The notes beneath the pieces are model-generated. The model had not been told where the DNA came from. It searched no databases and worked only from the letters and a program-made list of their open reading frames with translations. 64,000 bases of DNA, taken from Acheta domesticus. Taxonomy: Eukaryota > Arthropoda > Insecta > Orthoptera > Gryllidae. The stretch spans positions 136,220,950-136,284,949 of the forward strand of contig JAHLJT010009436.1 of assembly GCA_031308135.1 (NCBI GenBank), written 5' to 3'. Made by a program: the position numbers and the translations under genes. Positions 1-12,180 of the stretch are shown one piece after another; position 1 is the first letter of the stretch; every line of letters starts with the position of its first letter.

Positions 1-570
1 GTTATTTTTTTTTACCGGTCTGCGCGTGTTGTCACACCCAAGCCCATGTTTCAGAGCAGAAATTGAAATCTTTTCAAATTCAAAGTACAATGGAAAATTT
101 CAATACCCATATTATCCACTTTCCACAATTCAGCAAGATTTGGGTGCCCTGATTTCACAGACTCAGCCAAAATACATAGCACAATTACTGCCTTCATTTC
201 CCCTTTGTCAGTTTTATTGGTGCTGCGATCACTTTTATTCCTCTCTAAATCCATTTCTTTTTTGATGTTGGTGAATTCTGCCATTCTCTCAATCATATCC
301 AAATCAATATACAAGGAAAACATTATCATGGTATTTTGAAACTGCGTGCAGACTGCTTTTTTCAGGGCAGTGAGTAACGATATTCTGTTCCCGCTTTCAG
401 CAAAAGTTGGTGTATTCTTCCACTCCTTTCTTAACATATAAAGTGACCTAAAATGTTCGTAGTGCTTCAGTATTAATTTTGCAGGGAAATCCTAACGTAA
501 AAATACAGCATGCGTACGTTCCCAAACTAATAGAATGTACGAGACTGAAGATACCTTTGATAACGCAGAA
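1..570. other. AT-rich spacer, nothing recognised
   Basis: Plain AT-rich sequence. Short open frames on both strands (up to 128 codons, minus strand 51-437) have no recognisable motif and overlap one another, so none is called as a gene. Confidence 0.6.
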
Positions 571-775
571 GGTAACGCGGGGGTCTCTGGGCACCCCAAT
601 CAAAACAATAGCTTGCTACACGGATAAAACTCACTAAAGTGACAAACTGAGAGCACACTAAATATCACGATACAGAAAGAGAAAGGTACTAAAGCAATGG
701 TCAGGGTAGCCAACATGGGAAATAGAACAAGCGGGAAGAAAGGATCGTGGGGGTCCCACAGACCCCCGCGTTACC
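571..775. mobile_element. Small non-autonomous DNA transposon (MITE) with about 27-bp inverted ends
   Basis: The left end begins GGTAACGCGGGGGTCTCTGG at 571. The right end finishes with its near-exact reverse complement (GACCCCCGCGTTACC, ending at 775). The arms match over roughly 27 bases with a few differences, and the 150-base interior is AT-rich and has no coding capacity. GC-rich inverted ends around an AT-rich core of about 205 bp are typical of MITEs. I could not find a convincing target-site duplication: the flanks read GCAGAA and ACTCCC. The superfamily is therefore not assigned, and the true ends may lie a few bases outside those given. Confidence 0.75.
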
Positions 776-1045
776 ACTCCCGGGTTAACTTAGTTTTACT
801 TCATTTACATGAATTGCTGACGTTTTATTACGGTATATATTAGTGTTCTGAATTTTGGGAGTTTATTCCCGTCATTCCATGCAGCTGCAACTCCCAGTTT
901 GTTGGGGCACCAGACGCCGCTAGAATACAGTATTAGATGCTATCGTTTTCAGATATATTGTTCGTATTTATATATTTCGGGTTCTGGAAATATCATGGAC
1001 TCACAGGAGTATTAGGTATTCAAACAAAGAGATGATGGATGACGA

Positions 1046-1237
1046 AGAGAGTTCAGTGGCGTATCTACGGTATGGCAGATATGGCACGTGCTATGGGCGC
1101 CACCCACAAGGGGCGCTATTTACAGTACAGCCGTTAAAACAAATAACAACAACCTTAATTTCAAGCATTCACACAGGGGCGCAAATTCTATACTTGCCAT
1201 GGGCGCCTGAATACCTAGATACGCCTGTGAGAGAGTT
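1046..1237. mobile_element. hAT-type MITE with 8-bp target-site duplication
   Basis: The element proper runs from 1054 to 1229 (176 bp). The left end starts CAGTGGCGTATCTACGGTAT and the right end, read on the other strand, starts CACAGGCGTATCTAGGTATT, so the terminal inverted repeats are imperfect but clear. It is flanked on both sides by the identical 8-mer AGAGAGTT (1046-1053 and 1230-1237). An 8-bp duplication together with a CAG(N)GGCG terminus is the hallmark of the hAT superfamily. Inside are GGGCGCC and GGGGCGC words in mirrored positions, which extend the inverted ends. There is no transposase, so it would have been mobilised in trans by a hAT transposase encoded elsewhere. The intact duplication suggests a fairly young insertion. 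An open frame of 124 codons (1032-1406) runs through it and is coincidental. Confidence 0.92.
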
Positions 1238-1599
1238 CAATTCACGATATGAATCACATTTCCTGCTGGCATGTTCTATATTCATCACTTTCAAAATCAT
1301 CACTTCATGTCCACTGCCTATAGATGCCAACCTTTTTCGGTTACATGTGAACCAAATAAAGAGTTGGCATTTACCTTCTGAAATCGTAGATCGTGAGTCA
1401 AATTAGAGAACAGATAGAAACCATAAATGTATTTGGAGTTGTGTTTAGATGTACTTTACTTCAACTACCAAATACAAAACCAATTAATGTCAAATGTATC
1501 AAAAAGCTTCTTTGCTTGGAAGAAACGGGATGTTTCACAACCACTCCTAAGATATAAAAAGTAGGGAAAAGAAGATCCATTCATTCTGGGTTTGTTTTC
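1238..1599. other. AT-rich spacer, nothing recognised
   Basis: Unique-looking AT-rich sequence between the hAT MITE and a GC-rich stretch. No motif, repeat or credible exon seen. Confidence 0.5.
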
Positions 1600-1891
1600 G
1601 TCGGCGCGAGGGATGGGTTTTGCTACACTTGATACCAACTTGCTTGGCTTTATCCTGCTCTTCGGAACATGCGGATGAACACAGTCCGCTGCGCTGCCCC
1701 GAACCGAAATCCTGCCTCACCCGCGCGTCGCCCTCGGCGCAGGCACGCGCGGTGACGTAAGGCGTGCGTCAGTCGACGCAGGCCATCCGGTGCCCCGCCC
1801 CTGCGCCTGCCCCAGCCCCAGCGATCCTTCCTGCCGGCACGACGCGGCAGTCGATGCGAATTGGCGTCTTACCTCGCACGCTTTTTTCGGA
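1600..1891. other. GC-rich, CpG-rich island
   Basis: GC content rises sharply with many CpG dinucleotides, for example around 1690-1800 where GCGCG words and CCCCAGCCCCAG-like runs occur. Short frames are open on both strands, as expected from composition alone. It may be a CpG-island-like promoter, but no TATA box, initiator or transcript boundary can be shown. The foldback MITE follows directly. Confidence 0.45.
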
Positions 1892-2163
1892 CTATGCTGC
1901 AATTTCTCTAACTTTGCCCCTCAAGGCCACTCAAGGTCCATCTTCGCGATGGAATATCACACGGCAATTCGCGCTTTCTCGATCTTGCCGGTAGAAGTCG
2001 CATGATCGCAGGCATAGCTTGATACGATCGCAATCAAGCGAAATCTAACGGAATGACTGAGAAAGATGCGAAATACCGTGACATATTCCATCGCAAAGAT
2101 GGGATTTGAAATATGGGATAGAATTATGGGATTGAAAGATGGAATAGAAAAATCGCAGTATAG
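1892..2163. mobile_element. Foldback (palindromic) MITE, copy 1
   Basis: Almost the whole 272 bp folds back on itself. The left end reads CTATGCTGCAATTTCTCTAA and the right end, on the opposite strand, CTATACTGCGATTTTTCTAT. Inner mirrored blocks include GCGATGGAATAT (left) against its complement near 2080-2098, and GTAGAAGTCGCATGATCGCA near the centre against TTAGATTTCGCTTGATTGCG on the other strand. There is no coding sequence. A second copy lies at 18352-18579 with the same termini and internal words, which shows that this is a dispersed family. The target duplication is unclear (possibly TA), so the superfamily is left open. Confidence 0.85.
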
Positions 2164-5100
2164 AGGTAATTGAAGAAAGGGGGGTTGAGAGTGGAGGAAG
2201 TCCATTATTTCTCAACTGCATCTTTGATTATTATCAGTTTGAGTATATAATTATTTCGAATCTGTTTATTTATAATAATTGGACTTTTTACTAAACTGTA
2301 TCTCTCTTAACTTGTACAACATGTACGTCACGTTTTAATACACAAAAATAATATGTTTATCGTTGGCAAAAATTTGTCTTTAAGGCTAGAGAATATTACT
2401 TTCAAAGAATCTATAACGTTGTTGTTTCTTTCAATTAAAAATCCTTGTATATTATGTAAATGAAATAGAATGTAGTAATCACAGTTTCGTACGTGATCTT
2501 TCAAAACATTTTTTCTAAATCAATCGTAATATTTTTGAAATGTGTTGCCACATATTTTTTACTGAGTGACACTTTTACCCAATATTACTTCTTCCTATTA
2601 ATAAAGGAAAACAACTATGGAATATACAGATTAACGTTAATTCATTTTAATAAAATGTTATATCACATCGTTTACATCATTTGTCTGTCCATTTAAAAGA
2701 AAATATTGTGTTTCCTGAACTAAAAACGCGCGTCGTTTACTAAACAGGTAAATGTTTCTTTTCCACAACTAACTTTATAATCAGCCTTATCTCCGTTGTA
2801 ATACTGGCACATTAGAACTTAATGGCTTCCTTGATCCACTTCTTGTTTCTATTTTTATCTCTGCATGAGTGGAAGGCAATATTGCTGTACATTTTCATAG
2901 TTTCTACGAGATCTAAATAAAGAACATTTGGATTGTGGATAAATATTAAATCACACCATAATTTTCTCTTTGAAACTACTTTCAGGGAGCAGTGAAGTTC
3001 TTACGAGACAACGACTCCGTATTCCGCAGCCTACACAATGCGGATGGGAAGAGACAGTAAAAATGTCCTTCTCTTCGCATCATATAATACATCGTAAAGC
3101 ATGCTTTTAGACTGAGTTTTGCCGAAGCACTTTTGTACGTCGCTTTCTTTCAGCAGCAGAATCAGGGTCGTCCCACAAAAAAAGACATAACCCAAATCTC
3201 CGGATATGTAATTTTATGACACGTATTAACTCGTCTCGTAAAATTTTTCCGAGTAAGGAAAAACGTCTTTTATATGAGACCATTGACCGAAGCCGATGGT
3301 AAATTCGAGGTATCCGCATTTTCCGGAGCGCCATTTTCTTTCCTGTCTTCCGTGAACCGAACTCCGCCGCGAGGCGAGTAAACAACGCCTTTCCAGCTGC
3401 CAATTAGTGGCCACAGCGGCGGAGGAAGGACGAAGACCCTGGGGACGTCGTGGGCGGTGGGTAATGGAAAGGACAATGGGGTCAGCGGAGGCGCGAAGGA
3501 AGGTAAGCGAATTGAGTCATGATGGTGAAGTGAGACGGAAGAAGGAGGCTAATTGATGAAGATTATGGGAAAGAGAAAGAAGATAAGCTAAAAATATACG
3601 AGGGTCTGAAGGAAGCGCTTTTGGGATTGACAAGATAATTAGATGAGTTTAACATTCCGTGGTTACAATTACAATATTCTCGAATGAGTGATGACATAGA
3701 AAAGTTGTAGAAGGGATGAATGAAAGAGTCAAAGAGAGAGTAAAAAAATTAGATTTGTACGTCGGATTCTGTTTGATCAAAGATAGTGTAGAGCAGTTGG
3801 AAGCCGATGCCAACTCAAGAAAACCTCAAGTACCACGAGAGAGAAAGAGAGTATAGAAGAATATAGCAAGAAAAACTTGACGAAATGTAGACTGCACAGT
3901 ATTAACAAATTAAAAGTATTCTAACGGGAATGCCTTTATCAGAAATGAAAAGTTTAAAGCAGAAAGAGGATAATTGTTACAGTACTAAAGGGAGTCCGTG
4001 GTTTCTAATGTAAAGGCTGTGAGGCAGCGTCTAATTTTAAGAGCGAAGTGAGCGGCTTATGTCTTCCAGGAAGGATGTCCAGTCTGCGGTCGTGCCGCTA
4101 ACTTCGTTTATTTCTCTCGTGATCCAAGTAAGGATAAGAAGAACTCCTATGTAGAGAACAGTTGATTTAGTTAAAAAATTAGTGTCAGTAGTGCAATAAC
4201 GGGACAGTAATGCTTGTGGAATTGGCTGACACACAAAAATGCAAAATTCGCTGAATTTCGGTCCATTTTATCATATGCTGTTTTGTGTCATTCCCTCCTT
4301 GCCCTTAAAATATTTAGAATTTTAATTTAATTAATTTTATCCTAAAACTATACACGTGATTGTCACATTTTGTGCTGATCCAGAAATAATCACGATCTGT
4401 AATTGGTCCAAATCGAATTCAAAAATATAATTAACAAACACATTTTTCTTTCGAAGTATAAAGGAGTTGTATAAAAGTACTTCACGATTCATATTTTTTT
4501 CTTCTTCATTGAACCTTTGTTCTTAATCCCAGTCTTTTGATGTTACATTGTATATTTACGTAACCGATTATTCATTCACAACCGTTTTTTGTCGGCAAAC
4601 GGATACGAAGCAGAACGAAGCTTTTGTGAGAGCGCCTGCGTCCTCAACAGCCGCCAAGGGCCTACGTGCCGCAGTCGTCGTGACGCGGGAAGTATTTTCA
4701 TCCCGCTTAGTGTGTCCCCCAATGACTCGGATGCAGCCCGAGGATAGCAAGTCGAGCGAGATCTGTATACGCCAGCTGCATTCGCGGGAACGAGTGGGAG
4801 GCAGCAGATGGAGGCAGCGTGTTTGTACCAGTCAGCTTCTCGGAAGCCAGCGGGTGAAAAACAGGCGCTCGCGCCATGGAAATGGCTCATTGATAATTGC
4901 TGCCCCTGTAATGTGGCAGGATACATGCACAGCGTGCGCTATCGCATGCTATCAATGTAGCGTAACGATCATGAATGAATGCTGTCGACTTCATCTTCAA
5001 CTCTTCTTAAGGTAATTGTTAATTGTTTTAATATTGCAATGGGGGAGAATCTGTTTATTTATAGAAACAAGAAGTGAATGCACAAAAACCATGCCAAAAT

Positions 5101-5719
5101 AATATTTCAGTTTTTGTATATTCAACGTTTCGGTTAATTTCATCAAACCAAGTTTTTCAATCAAAGTGATTCATTATTATGGATGAACAGTATATATTCT
5201 AAGAACATTTTTCTTTCCAGAAAGAACTCATAATTTGACAGTAGAAGTTACAAAGACCATGTGGCTGCTAAATGGGTTGAAATGGAAGTTTTTATTGCAA
5301 AAGGTATGATACCTAATTATTAATGGAAATTTTAAATCTTCGAAACTCAAATTATCGTGCAAATGAACCGTTATTAAATAACATAATTCTATTACGTAAA
5401 TTTGCTCTGAGATAAACAACATCTTCTGAGATGAGTTTACAAAATAAACAATGTTATTTTAGAGGGACGGGACTCGTCCACTTGAGTAATCTAATCACTT
5501 TGAGTAATGTGGAATACAGTAAAAGAAGAAAAATCAGTTCAATCAATCAGTCAATGGCATAAAATATTGCGAGAGTGGGTCTTATTAAGAAGAAAATTTC
5601 TCAAAACATTTATCATCGGCAATGGAAAACAAACATTTCTGTAGTTTCCAATATCTTTTCCCAGGGTGTACAAATGTTAACGATGCGATTTAACAGCTGC
5701 AGTTCAAAGCAACAGAAGA
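2164..5719. other. AT-rich spacer with a moderately GC-rich patch
   Basis: Mostly AT-rich unique sequence. About 3350-3480 and 4610-4900 are less AT-rich. The 155-codon frame at 4548-5015 spans the second patch but also has open frames opposite it and no recognisable domain. No RNA gene, clear repeat or exon was identified. Confidence 0.5.
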
Positions 5720-6020
5720 GCGGCGCCAATTATTTCAAACGGCTGCGGCTCCTCCTCGTTCTCTTGCCTGCGGCTGCTTTCGCCCTCCGTAATCCTCCAA
5801 ACCGCCGCGTGGCCCCGCTGCACCGCTTTCGTCTCTGCAGGTGGTGGGGAGGCGATGTTAAAACCTCGCAGATTGAGACAAGTGAGGGCGGATTAGCTGC
5901 GGTGGAGGCAGACGCTTCAAATTTACGAGCCACACCCCCTTCGCCTCCGCTCCCGCTGCAGCTCTCGCTCTCCGCGAGAGCATCTGCTGCCACTCGTGGA
6001 GCTGCCTCGTCGACTTCCTC
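5720..6020. other. GC-rich shoulder of the polypyrimidine tract
   Basis: GC-rich, CpG-containing sequence directly upstream of the CTCCTC-rich tract. The 288-codon plus-strand frame (5575-6441) and the 212-codon minus-strand frame (5730-6368) both run through it. The same DNA is open in opposite directions and the predicted peptides are Pro/Ser/Leu-rich or Gly/Arg-rich low complexity, so neither is called a gene. Confidence 0.45.
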
Positions 6021-6434
6021 AATCCTTCGTCTCCTCCTTAGTCTCCTCTTCCGTCTCCGTCTCTTCCTCCGTCTCGTCCTCCTCCTCCTCCGTCTTGTCC
6101 TACTCCTCTTCCTCAATCTCGTCCTCCTCCTAATCCGTCTCCGTCTCGTCCTCCTCCTCCGTCTCGGCGCTCCTCCTCCGTCACGTCCTCCTCCTCCGTC
6201 TCCGTCACGTCCTCCTCCTCCTCTTCTTCCTCTACCTCCGTCTCGTCCTCCTCCTCCGCCTCCATCTCGTCCTCCTCCTCCTCCGCCTCCGTCTCGTCGT
6301 CCTCCTCCTCCGCCTTCGTCTCGTCCTCCTCCTTCTCCGTCTGTCTCGTCCTCCCCCTCCGTCTCCATCCCGTCCTTCCTCCGTCTCCGATTCGTCCTTC
6401 TCCCCCTCTTCCTCCCCCTCTCCCCCTCTCCTCC
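6020..6434. repeat. Long polypyrimidine tract built from degenerate CTCCTC/CGTCTC units
   Basis: About 415 bases are almost purely C and T on the plus strand, composed of degenerate CTCCTCCGTCTCGTC-like units with scattered single G and A residues. The complementary strand is a polypurine run. Such tracts can form triplex (H-DNA) structures and mutate by slippage. The repeats are irregular rather than a clean tandem array. The long open frames here follow from the absence of TA-containing stop codons. Confidence 0.85.
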
Positions 6435-7032
6435 TCTGTGACGCTTAGGCCCTCAATAATGCTACTATTAATGCTAACTGCAATGGTTATCTTTAAAACA
6501 GTTAAACTTGCCCAATGCAGAATCTCAAGGGACCAGTATATTTTTCCGCATTAGACAAGATTCCTCATTGTGCAATGTATTACCGTAGAATATATTTTTG
6601 GGAGGACTGAGATTTATGTTCACATAAGACAGATTTTTGCATTACACACATTCCGCATCGAGCAGATTTTTCTGTACTAATTCGTCATACACGCTCAACT
6701 GAAATCGTGTTTGACGAGCCTGCGACGCACCAGTTGTAAAATTGTTGCGTTGTATCTGTTTCATTGTTCATAAAATGATTGAAACGTTTTCATAACTGGC
6801 TCGTCCCACGTTCATCAAACCTGACTAGAGCGTGGGTTGAACTCTTTACTGATGCTCTTCCGCTGTTATGGTATTATTCTCGCCGACCCAACTCTACTAC
6901 ATCCATTCACACACCAAATACACTTTGAGGGTGAAGTTGTTTTCATTCTCATTAAAAGCATTGTGTCTTGAAGCCTCTCCAGTCACTCTGAAATGAAACC
7001 TATTACCGTCGCCAAATGTGCAAAAGTTTTGA
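6435..7032. other. AT-rich spacer, nothing recognised
   Basis: AT-rich unique sequence between the polypyrimidine tract and a trinucleotide repeat. No feature could be supported. Confidence 0.5.
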
Positions 7033-7045
7033 ATTATTATTATCG

Positions 7046-7099
<54 letters not shown>

Positions 7100-7190
7100 T
7101 TTATTTGGTGAAGGTCAGGCCATAAGGCCTGCTCTTTCTCCTAACCACGTTCATGAGATTACATTTTCAAAAATTGCACTGGGACGTTCG
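7033..7190 (-). mobile_element. Retrotransposon 3' end with AATAAAG and (AAT)n tail
   Basis: On the minus strand, a GC-balanced segment ends in CACCAAATAAAGAAT and then runs into (AAT)n, seen on the plus strand as (ATT)n from about 7047 to 7098 with an interrupted extension to 7033. AATAAA followed by a trinucleotide tail is typical of non-LTR retrotransposon 3' ends in arthropods. The internal word AGGCCTGCTCTTTC (from 7125) recurs at 48666-48692 in opposite orientation, again next to an (ATT)n run, which supports a shared dispersed family. No coding sequence survives and the upstream limit is uncertain. Confidence 0.6.
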
Positions 7191-9779
7191 GACGTATGAA
7201 ATATTAAGTGGCAGAAATATTAAGTACAGAAGAAAATTCAGTTTGATACTACAATTAACAAGAAAGTAGCTGTGTCAACGGTAACTTACAAGTGAATTTT
7301 TACAAAATAAAGTTATATGCGAGGAACATTCTTAAAAATGAGACGAGAAAGAGCTACTGATATTCATCATACTTAAAATCAATAATCATAATTTCACCCA
7401 AAATGTTATTTGCCATCATTTATTCCCGAAGTGAACTGTGAACTTCTGTGAACTGTGAACTGTGACTGTGACTGTGAACAATGAACAAAAGAAAGAGGGT
7501 ATACTATCACAATTTCTAGCCAGTTTCAGAGTAATAGTACCTTGGATAGACCAACACCAATCTAGTCCAAACCAATTACCATCACTCTTGCTTTTGTCAC
7601 TCTGATAGGTTCGGACTAGTTTTCAAAGAGGCGTCCTTTCCAATCTTGCAGAGTACTAGTCACTACGACATCTCGTGACACAAAGCTCTGCCTCCCATTG
7701 TCGTCCTATTTCCATTCGCCGATCTAACATTTTCTAACCTTATTTCCCTCATCTGTCTCGTTGCTCTTCGTTGTTCTTGTAGCCACTTTCGGCGTTGCCA
7801 CTTCTCATGCTCTCCTTCTGCCTCCGCGGCCGCCGCCTTCATCGTTCTACTCCAGCGGACGCGATTTTCTCCGAGCTGGAATTTCGCACGAGAAAAAAGG
7901 AGCGAGACACCTGTTCTGGCTTGGAACGTTGTTAATGTGCGTAAGTGCTGCAACTTTATCTAAATTACAAGCGTAAAATAGACGTTTTCGCACCTCAATA
8001 GCACGGTCGTTGCTACTCAGAAAATGGCTCATTAATAGAGTTAAATTGGTTGCAGCTCTTCTTGCTGTCGGGGTTAACATCGTTAGAGTAATCCATTAAT
8101 TATAAATTAGGATGTTGTGCAATAAAGCTTTCGCCATTAAACCTCATTAAAATACTTTTCAAATTAAAAAATAACAGAAAATTATATTTTAATTGTAATT
8201 TATATTAAATTTAACATGGAAATGCTGCTTTTAAAACATTTTTATGAAGAATCATTTCATCATTTACGAGTATTTTATACTGAAAAATACCCGCCTTGGA
8301 TTCTCCATTTTACAGCTACACTTTTGCAGTAATATACCTAGCGTGCGAATTTAATTTAATTTAATTTTAGAGTACATTCCTTGATGTTTATTTTTCACAT
8401 TTCATTCTTCCAAGTTTGAATAAATAATTAACAACAATAATTTATCAAATTTGTCATTTTAAATTTTACTCCGCTTAAGGTAGTCGCAAATACAAATCCG
8501 CAACAACCATTTCTTGCTTTTCCTGCAAAACAAAACGGGGCGGGTTACACATTGAAAATCCCGGTTTTGAAGTTATCATGTTAGTTTCCTTAGGTCATAA
8601 TCTTCAAGATGATACCTTCCCCTACCTTACGTTAAGCTTTTCTGTGTGCACCTGTTCCATTTCGGTGGGGGTGGGTGGGCCTACCTCGAAATTTATGTAA
8701 ATATAAATGGGCTCTTTGATGGTGTTAGTTGCAGAGGTGTATCTTTTCTGTTAATACGATGTTTTCTCATGTATTGTACCTGGCCTGTAAGAGGTGACGC
8801 TCAATGGGTGCAATTAAAGAAATGATTCAGAAAGTTCGGATTGTTGTCAAGGATCCAGTAAATTCTATAAAAATTAATATAACTAGCTTAATTTAAAAAT
8901 AATTAATCTTTGCAAAAGTGAATGTTCGTACTTATAAATATTTCCTCGTGAATTGTTAACGTTTTCCTTTCCGTTGTTAAGGTTAACTCATTTTTATATC
9001 GGTCTATATACTGCACTTCAGAGAAATTAATTCATTGTCGACATCTGTAATTGTTTTGACTTAGGAGTACGTATCGATTCATACTTAACTTCTCAAATAA
9101 AATAAAACGTCTGAAAGACTGTTTCATCTTCAGTCTTTTCATTGGTGGATAGATGATGATTTCCTTAATACTTCTTCATTAATAAACATTTTGAGAGATA
9201 GAATTGTTTTCATATGTATAATTATATTTTTGAATTATTTTAACACAGATGATGGACTTCAATAGCATTAAGATAATCAATAAATAGTTTCGCAGATTTT
9301 TAATGATTTCATTTGTCAATACACAACTCAACGCATAGGATTGTTCTGACAAAGAAAATGTAGATAAACAAAGGTCAGTTCCGATGTAGTTCCACAAAGA
9401 ATCTGGTTAGTGTTATACTAATGTGTTCGCTTCTTTGGATTTTGGTGTCCCATGAGCCTCTGCGTTGCGTCAACTCTGATTCATCGATATTGCAATCTTC
9501 CTCGAAAAGAGGCATTGTAAATTTAACCGATGTTTCAGCTATCCACGAAAAAATGCCATTCAGATTTTACCGTCTTTCAGGCCATCTACGCTAAGATAAA
9601 CAAAATGTCGCCAAACCAGCCCACTTATAAGCGTCGCCCGTACCGCAGAGAGCAATCCCAAGATTCGGGTCGCGGACATCTACGACCTTCAACACAAAAC
9701 CTATTTTCCCCCGACAAAAAAAAAACACAATTGTTGCATGGTTGAGTGATATGGATAGTCAGAGGGAGAGGAGAGACTC
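7191..9779. other. AT-rich spacer with a short GTGAACT-type repeat
   Basis: Mostly AT-rich. About 7431-7486 is a small irregular tandem of GTGAACTGT-type units. About 7740-7900 is less AT-rich and open in several frames, with no recognisable product. Nothing else could be supported. Confidence 0.5.
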
Positions 9780-10040
9780 ATGATTAAGGAGAATGGTGGG
9801 AGGAGGCAGAGTTAATGGCAGGGAGGGAGGAGGAGAGGGAGGAGGGGAGGGAGGAGGGGAGGGAGGAGGGGAGGAACGAGGGCGGCGCGACGAGGGACCA
9901 AGGGCGATGGAGTATCGCAGCTCCGCCCCCGCACGCCGTTGCGCTCCGCTGGTTCCCGCTCGCGAGTCCTGACCAGGCACTCCCTCACACAGTGGGGAGA
10001 ACGGCGCTCTCGAGGCGTACTCGAGGTGCACCACGAGAGG
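9780..10040. repeat. GGGAGGAGG minisatellite grading into a GC island
   Basis: From about 9795 to 9893 the plus strand is almost pure purine, with GGGAGGAGG units repeated several times. It grades into a CpG-rich stretch to about 10040. Arg/Glu/Gly-rich and Pro/Ser-rich frames on the two strands come from this composition. G-runs make quadruplex formation possible. Confidence 0.7.
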
Positions 10041-12180
10041 TTTTCGAAAGTAATCATTTTGAAAGGAATATAGAAATTGCATTTTATGTATGAAATATTT
10101 ATGTAAATGTCGTCATTTTGAATACGAATAAAGGAAAATGTAAACACAAATCGGATGTAAAACCAGGAATATTAAAGATGACGTCAAGGGCCTCATCTCC
10201 AATACAAATGTATTTCAGCAATTTATATGAATGCAACAATAAAATTATAATTTGTGTAATTAAAATTATTTCATTGCAATTATTCCTTGTTTGGTAACTG
10301 TTATGTTTCTTCAGAGAAGAGAAGAATTGGAAGTTTCGTTTTAATTGCTAACAAAATGATCATTGATCATCTCCCTATTTTTCTACTAACTAAAATGCAC
10401 TCATTGTTAAAAGAGTATTATTTTTCTCTTAAATAATTAAATTTTGGTTTCGTATTTTCACCATAAAAATACTTTGATTACCAACATAAATGTCATAAGG
10501 AATTGTAAATGCCCAACAAAATGGTTTTTAAGTTTCATCGAACACGTTTTAAACATATGCAATCCTTAGTCAAGCACATTTGTTCATACTGTTCTCTTTC
10601 ACTCCCTCCATGTTATTCTCGCATCAGAGATTAGGGCGTACAAGCATGCTTCGTCGGAGGAATGCCGGTCGGGGTCTGGGGTTCGGATCCGGGATCGATT
10701 CAGTCTCGCCCTGTGCCTCTTGGCGATTGGCAACTGTACCCACCGGATGAAGTACTCCGGGAACCTCGTATCTCTCTTACCATCGCCGTCTCCTAAACTG
10801 CAGGCTTTCTTAAAGATATATAGAGATCGATAACAATCGATAATTCATTATGTGTTCGAAGAAAATGCTGAAAACACAAGATGTTTATTATATTGCACAT
10901 ACCGTTGCAGCAGCGAAGACTTACCGCTACTGCATAGGCCAGGATGTAGGGACACTCACCTATAACAAAGAAACCGCGTTAAAATCCCATCGTGAAACCC
11001 AATTAATCTTATATAAATATAAATTACACTATATGAGTAATATTTTCATCGTCTAAACAGAAAAATGTGAATTAAATCTTTTTATTGCAATTTTTGACGG
11101 CCAATATTTAACCGGACAGAACCCGCGCCGAATTTTCAAACGCGATTGTACTGAATACCTGGTACATTTTTTTTATTTTGCAATATTAGTACATGTTCAC
11201 ACTTTGCCTCTAATATCACTTGGAATGCTGCCCCGAGATCTCATCTCTGACAAGATCAAAATACAGATTCTTGAGAAATAGTCTCATCTGAACGTCCGAG
11301 TTATTAATGCTATTAGTAATTCCGAAAAATTTTAAGAGAGTGACCTTTGTCAGAATGTAGTTTACACCCCGAATTTGGAGGCAACTGTAAGTAACAAAGA
11401 TTTCAACTACCTCGACTTCCTTCCTCTTCATTACTACTTATTTACTGCTCAGTATATCAGTATCACCTTCCCTTTTCTACATATCTTCATGCTATCTTCA
11501 TTTGTTCAAAGCCTACTCTTTGTGTTTAATTCCTTCTCAAAAATTAGCTATTTACATCCACTTTGTGACAAAAATTGAATAATTCTCTAAAAATGCATTT
11601 AAAATATATTTGTTTAGTATTTAAAACGTGATTTCGTTGTTCCGTAGTTGATCTGCGTATCATAGACTCAGTGAGAGGTCTGCCTATTTAAAAATTAGCG
11701 CAAAAGAAAAACTAAGGCGACAGAAGAAAACAAAATAGCAGGTCGTGACTTCTTGTCCACATCTAAGTCAGAAATGGTCAGAGGAGGAGATCCCTATTAA
11801 AATCACAGCTAGATTTATCTATTTTCATGCTAAAGAAAGAAAAAAGAAGCAACATAATGAGATGACTCAACTCGTCCTCAGCTTCCCAATTAATTAACAT
11901 GAGTAGTCACTAATTACAATGCAGACGGCATCAACAGTTTTGTTAAACAAGCTTCATTCTGGAAATTTTGTGTTTATGTGACAGTGCCAACATGGATGCC
12001 GGAACAACATTCCATTCTAGCTTGAGACAACTGGTTCATGATTATCGTACTCTCCGTCATAAGACTATCATTGGTTAATGTTTTCACGTCAAATCGTGCC
12101 TGGAGAACACGTCTCGAATAATATTGCGGACACACGGGGATCCCTCACGGGGACACGAAATCGCCTGAGAAAGTAAGATT
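10041..12180. other. AT-rich spacer with one GC-richer patch
   Basis: AT-rich throughout, apart from about 10640-10800, which is GC-richer and contains GGGGTTCGGATCC, weakly like a pol III B box. No A box or related copy was found, so it is not called as a SINE. No genes recognised. Confidence 0.45.

Noticed and set aside
5575..6441. 288-codon plus-strand frame and the opposing 212-codon frame
   Set aside because: Both are read through the polypyrimidine tract and code only for low-complexity runs. The opposite strands are open at the same time.
10640..10800. SINE head suggested by GGGGTTCGGATCC
   Set aside because: No A box at the right distance, no body shared with other elements in the window, and the B-box match is imperfect.
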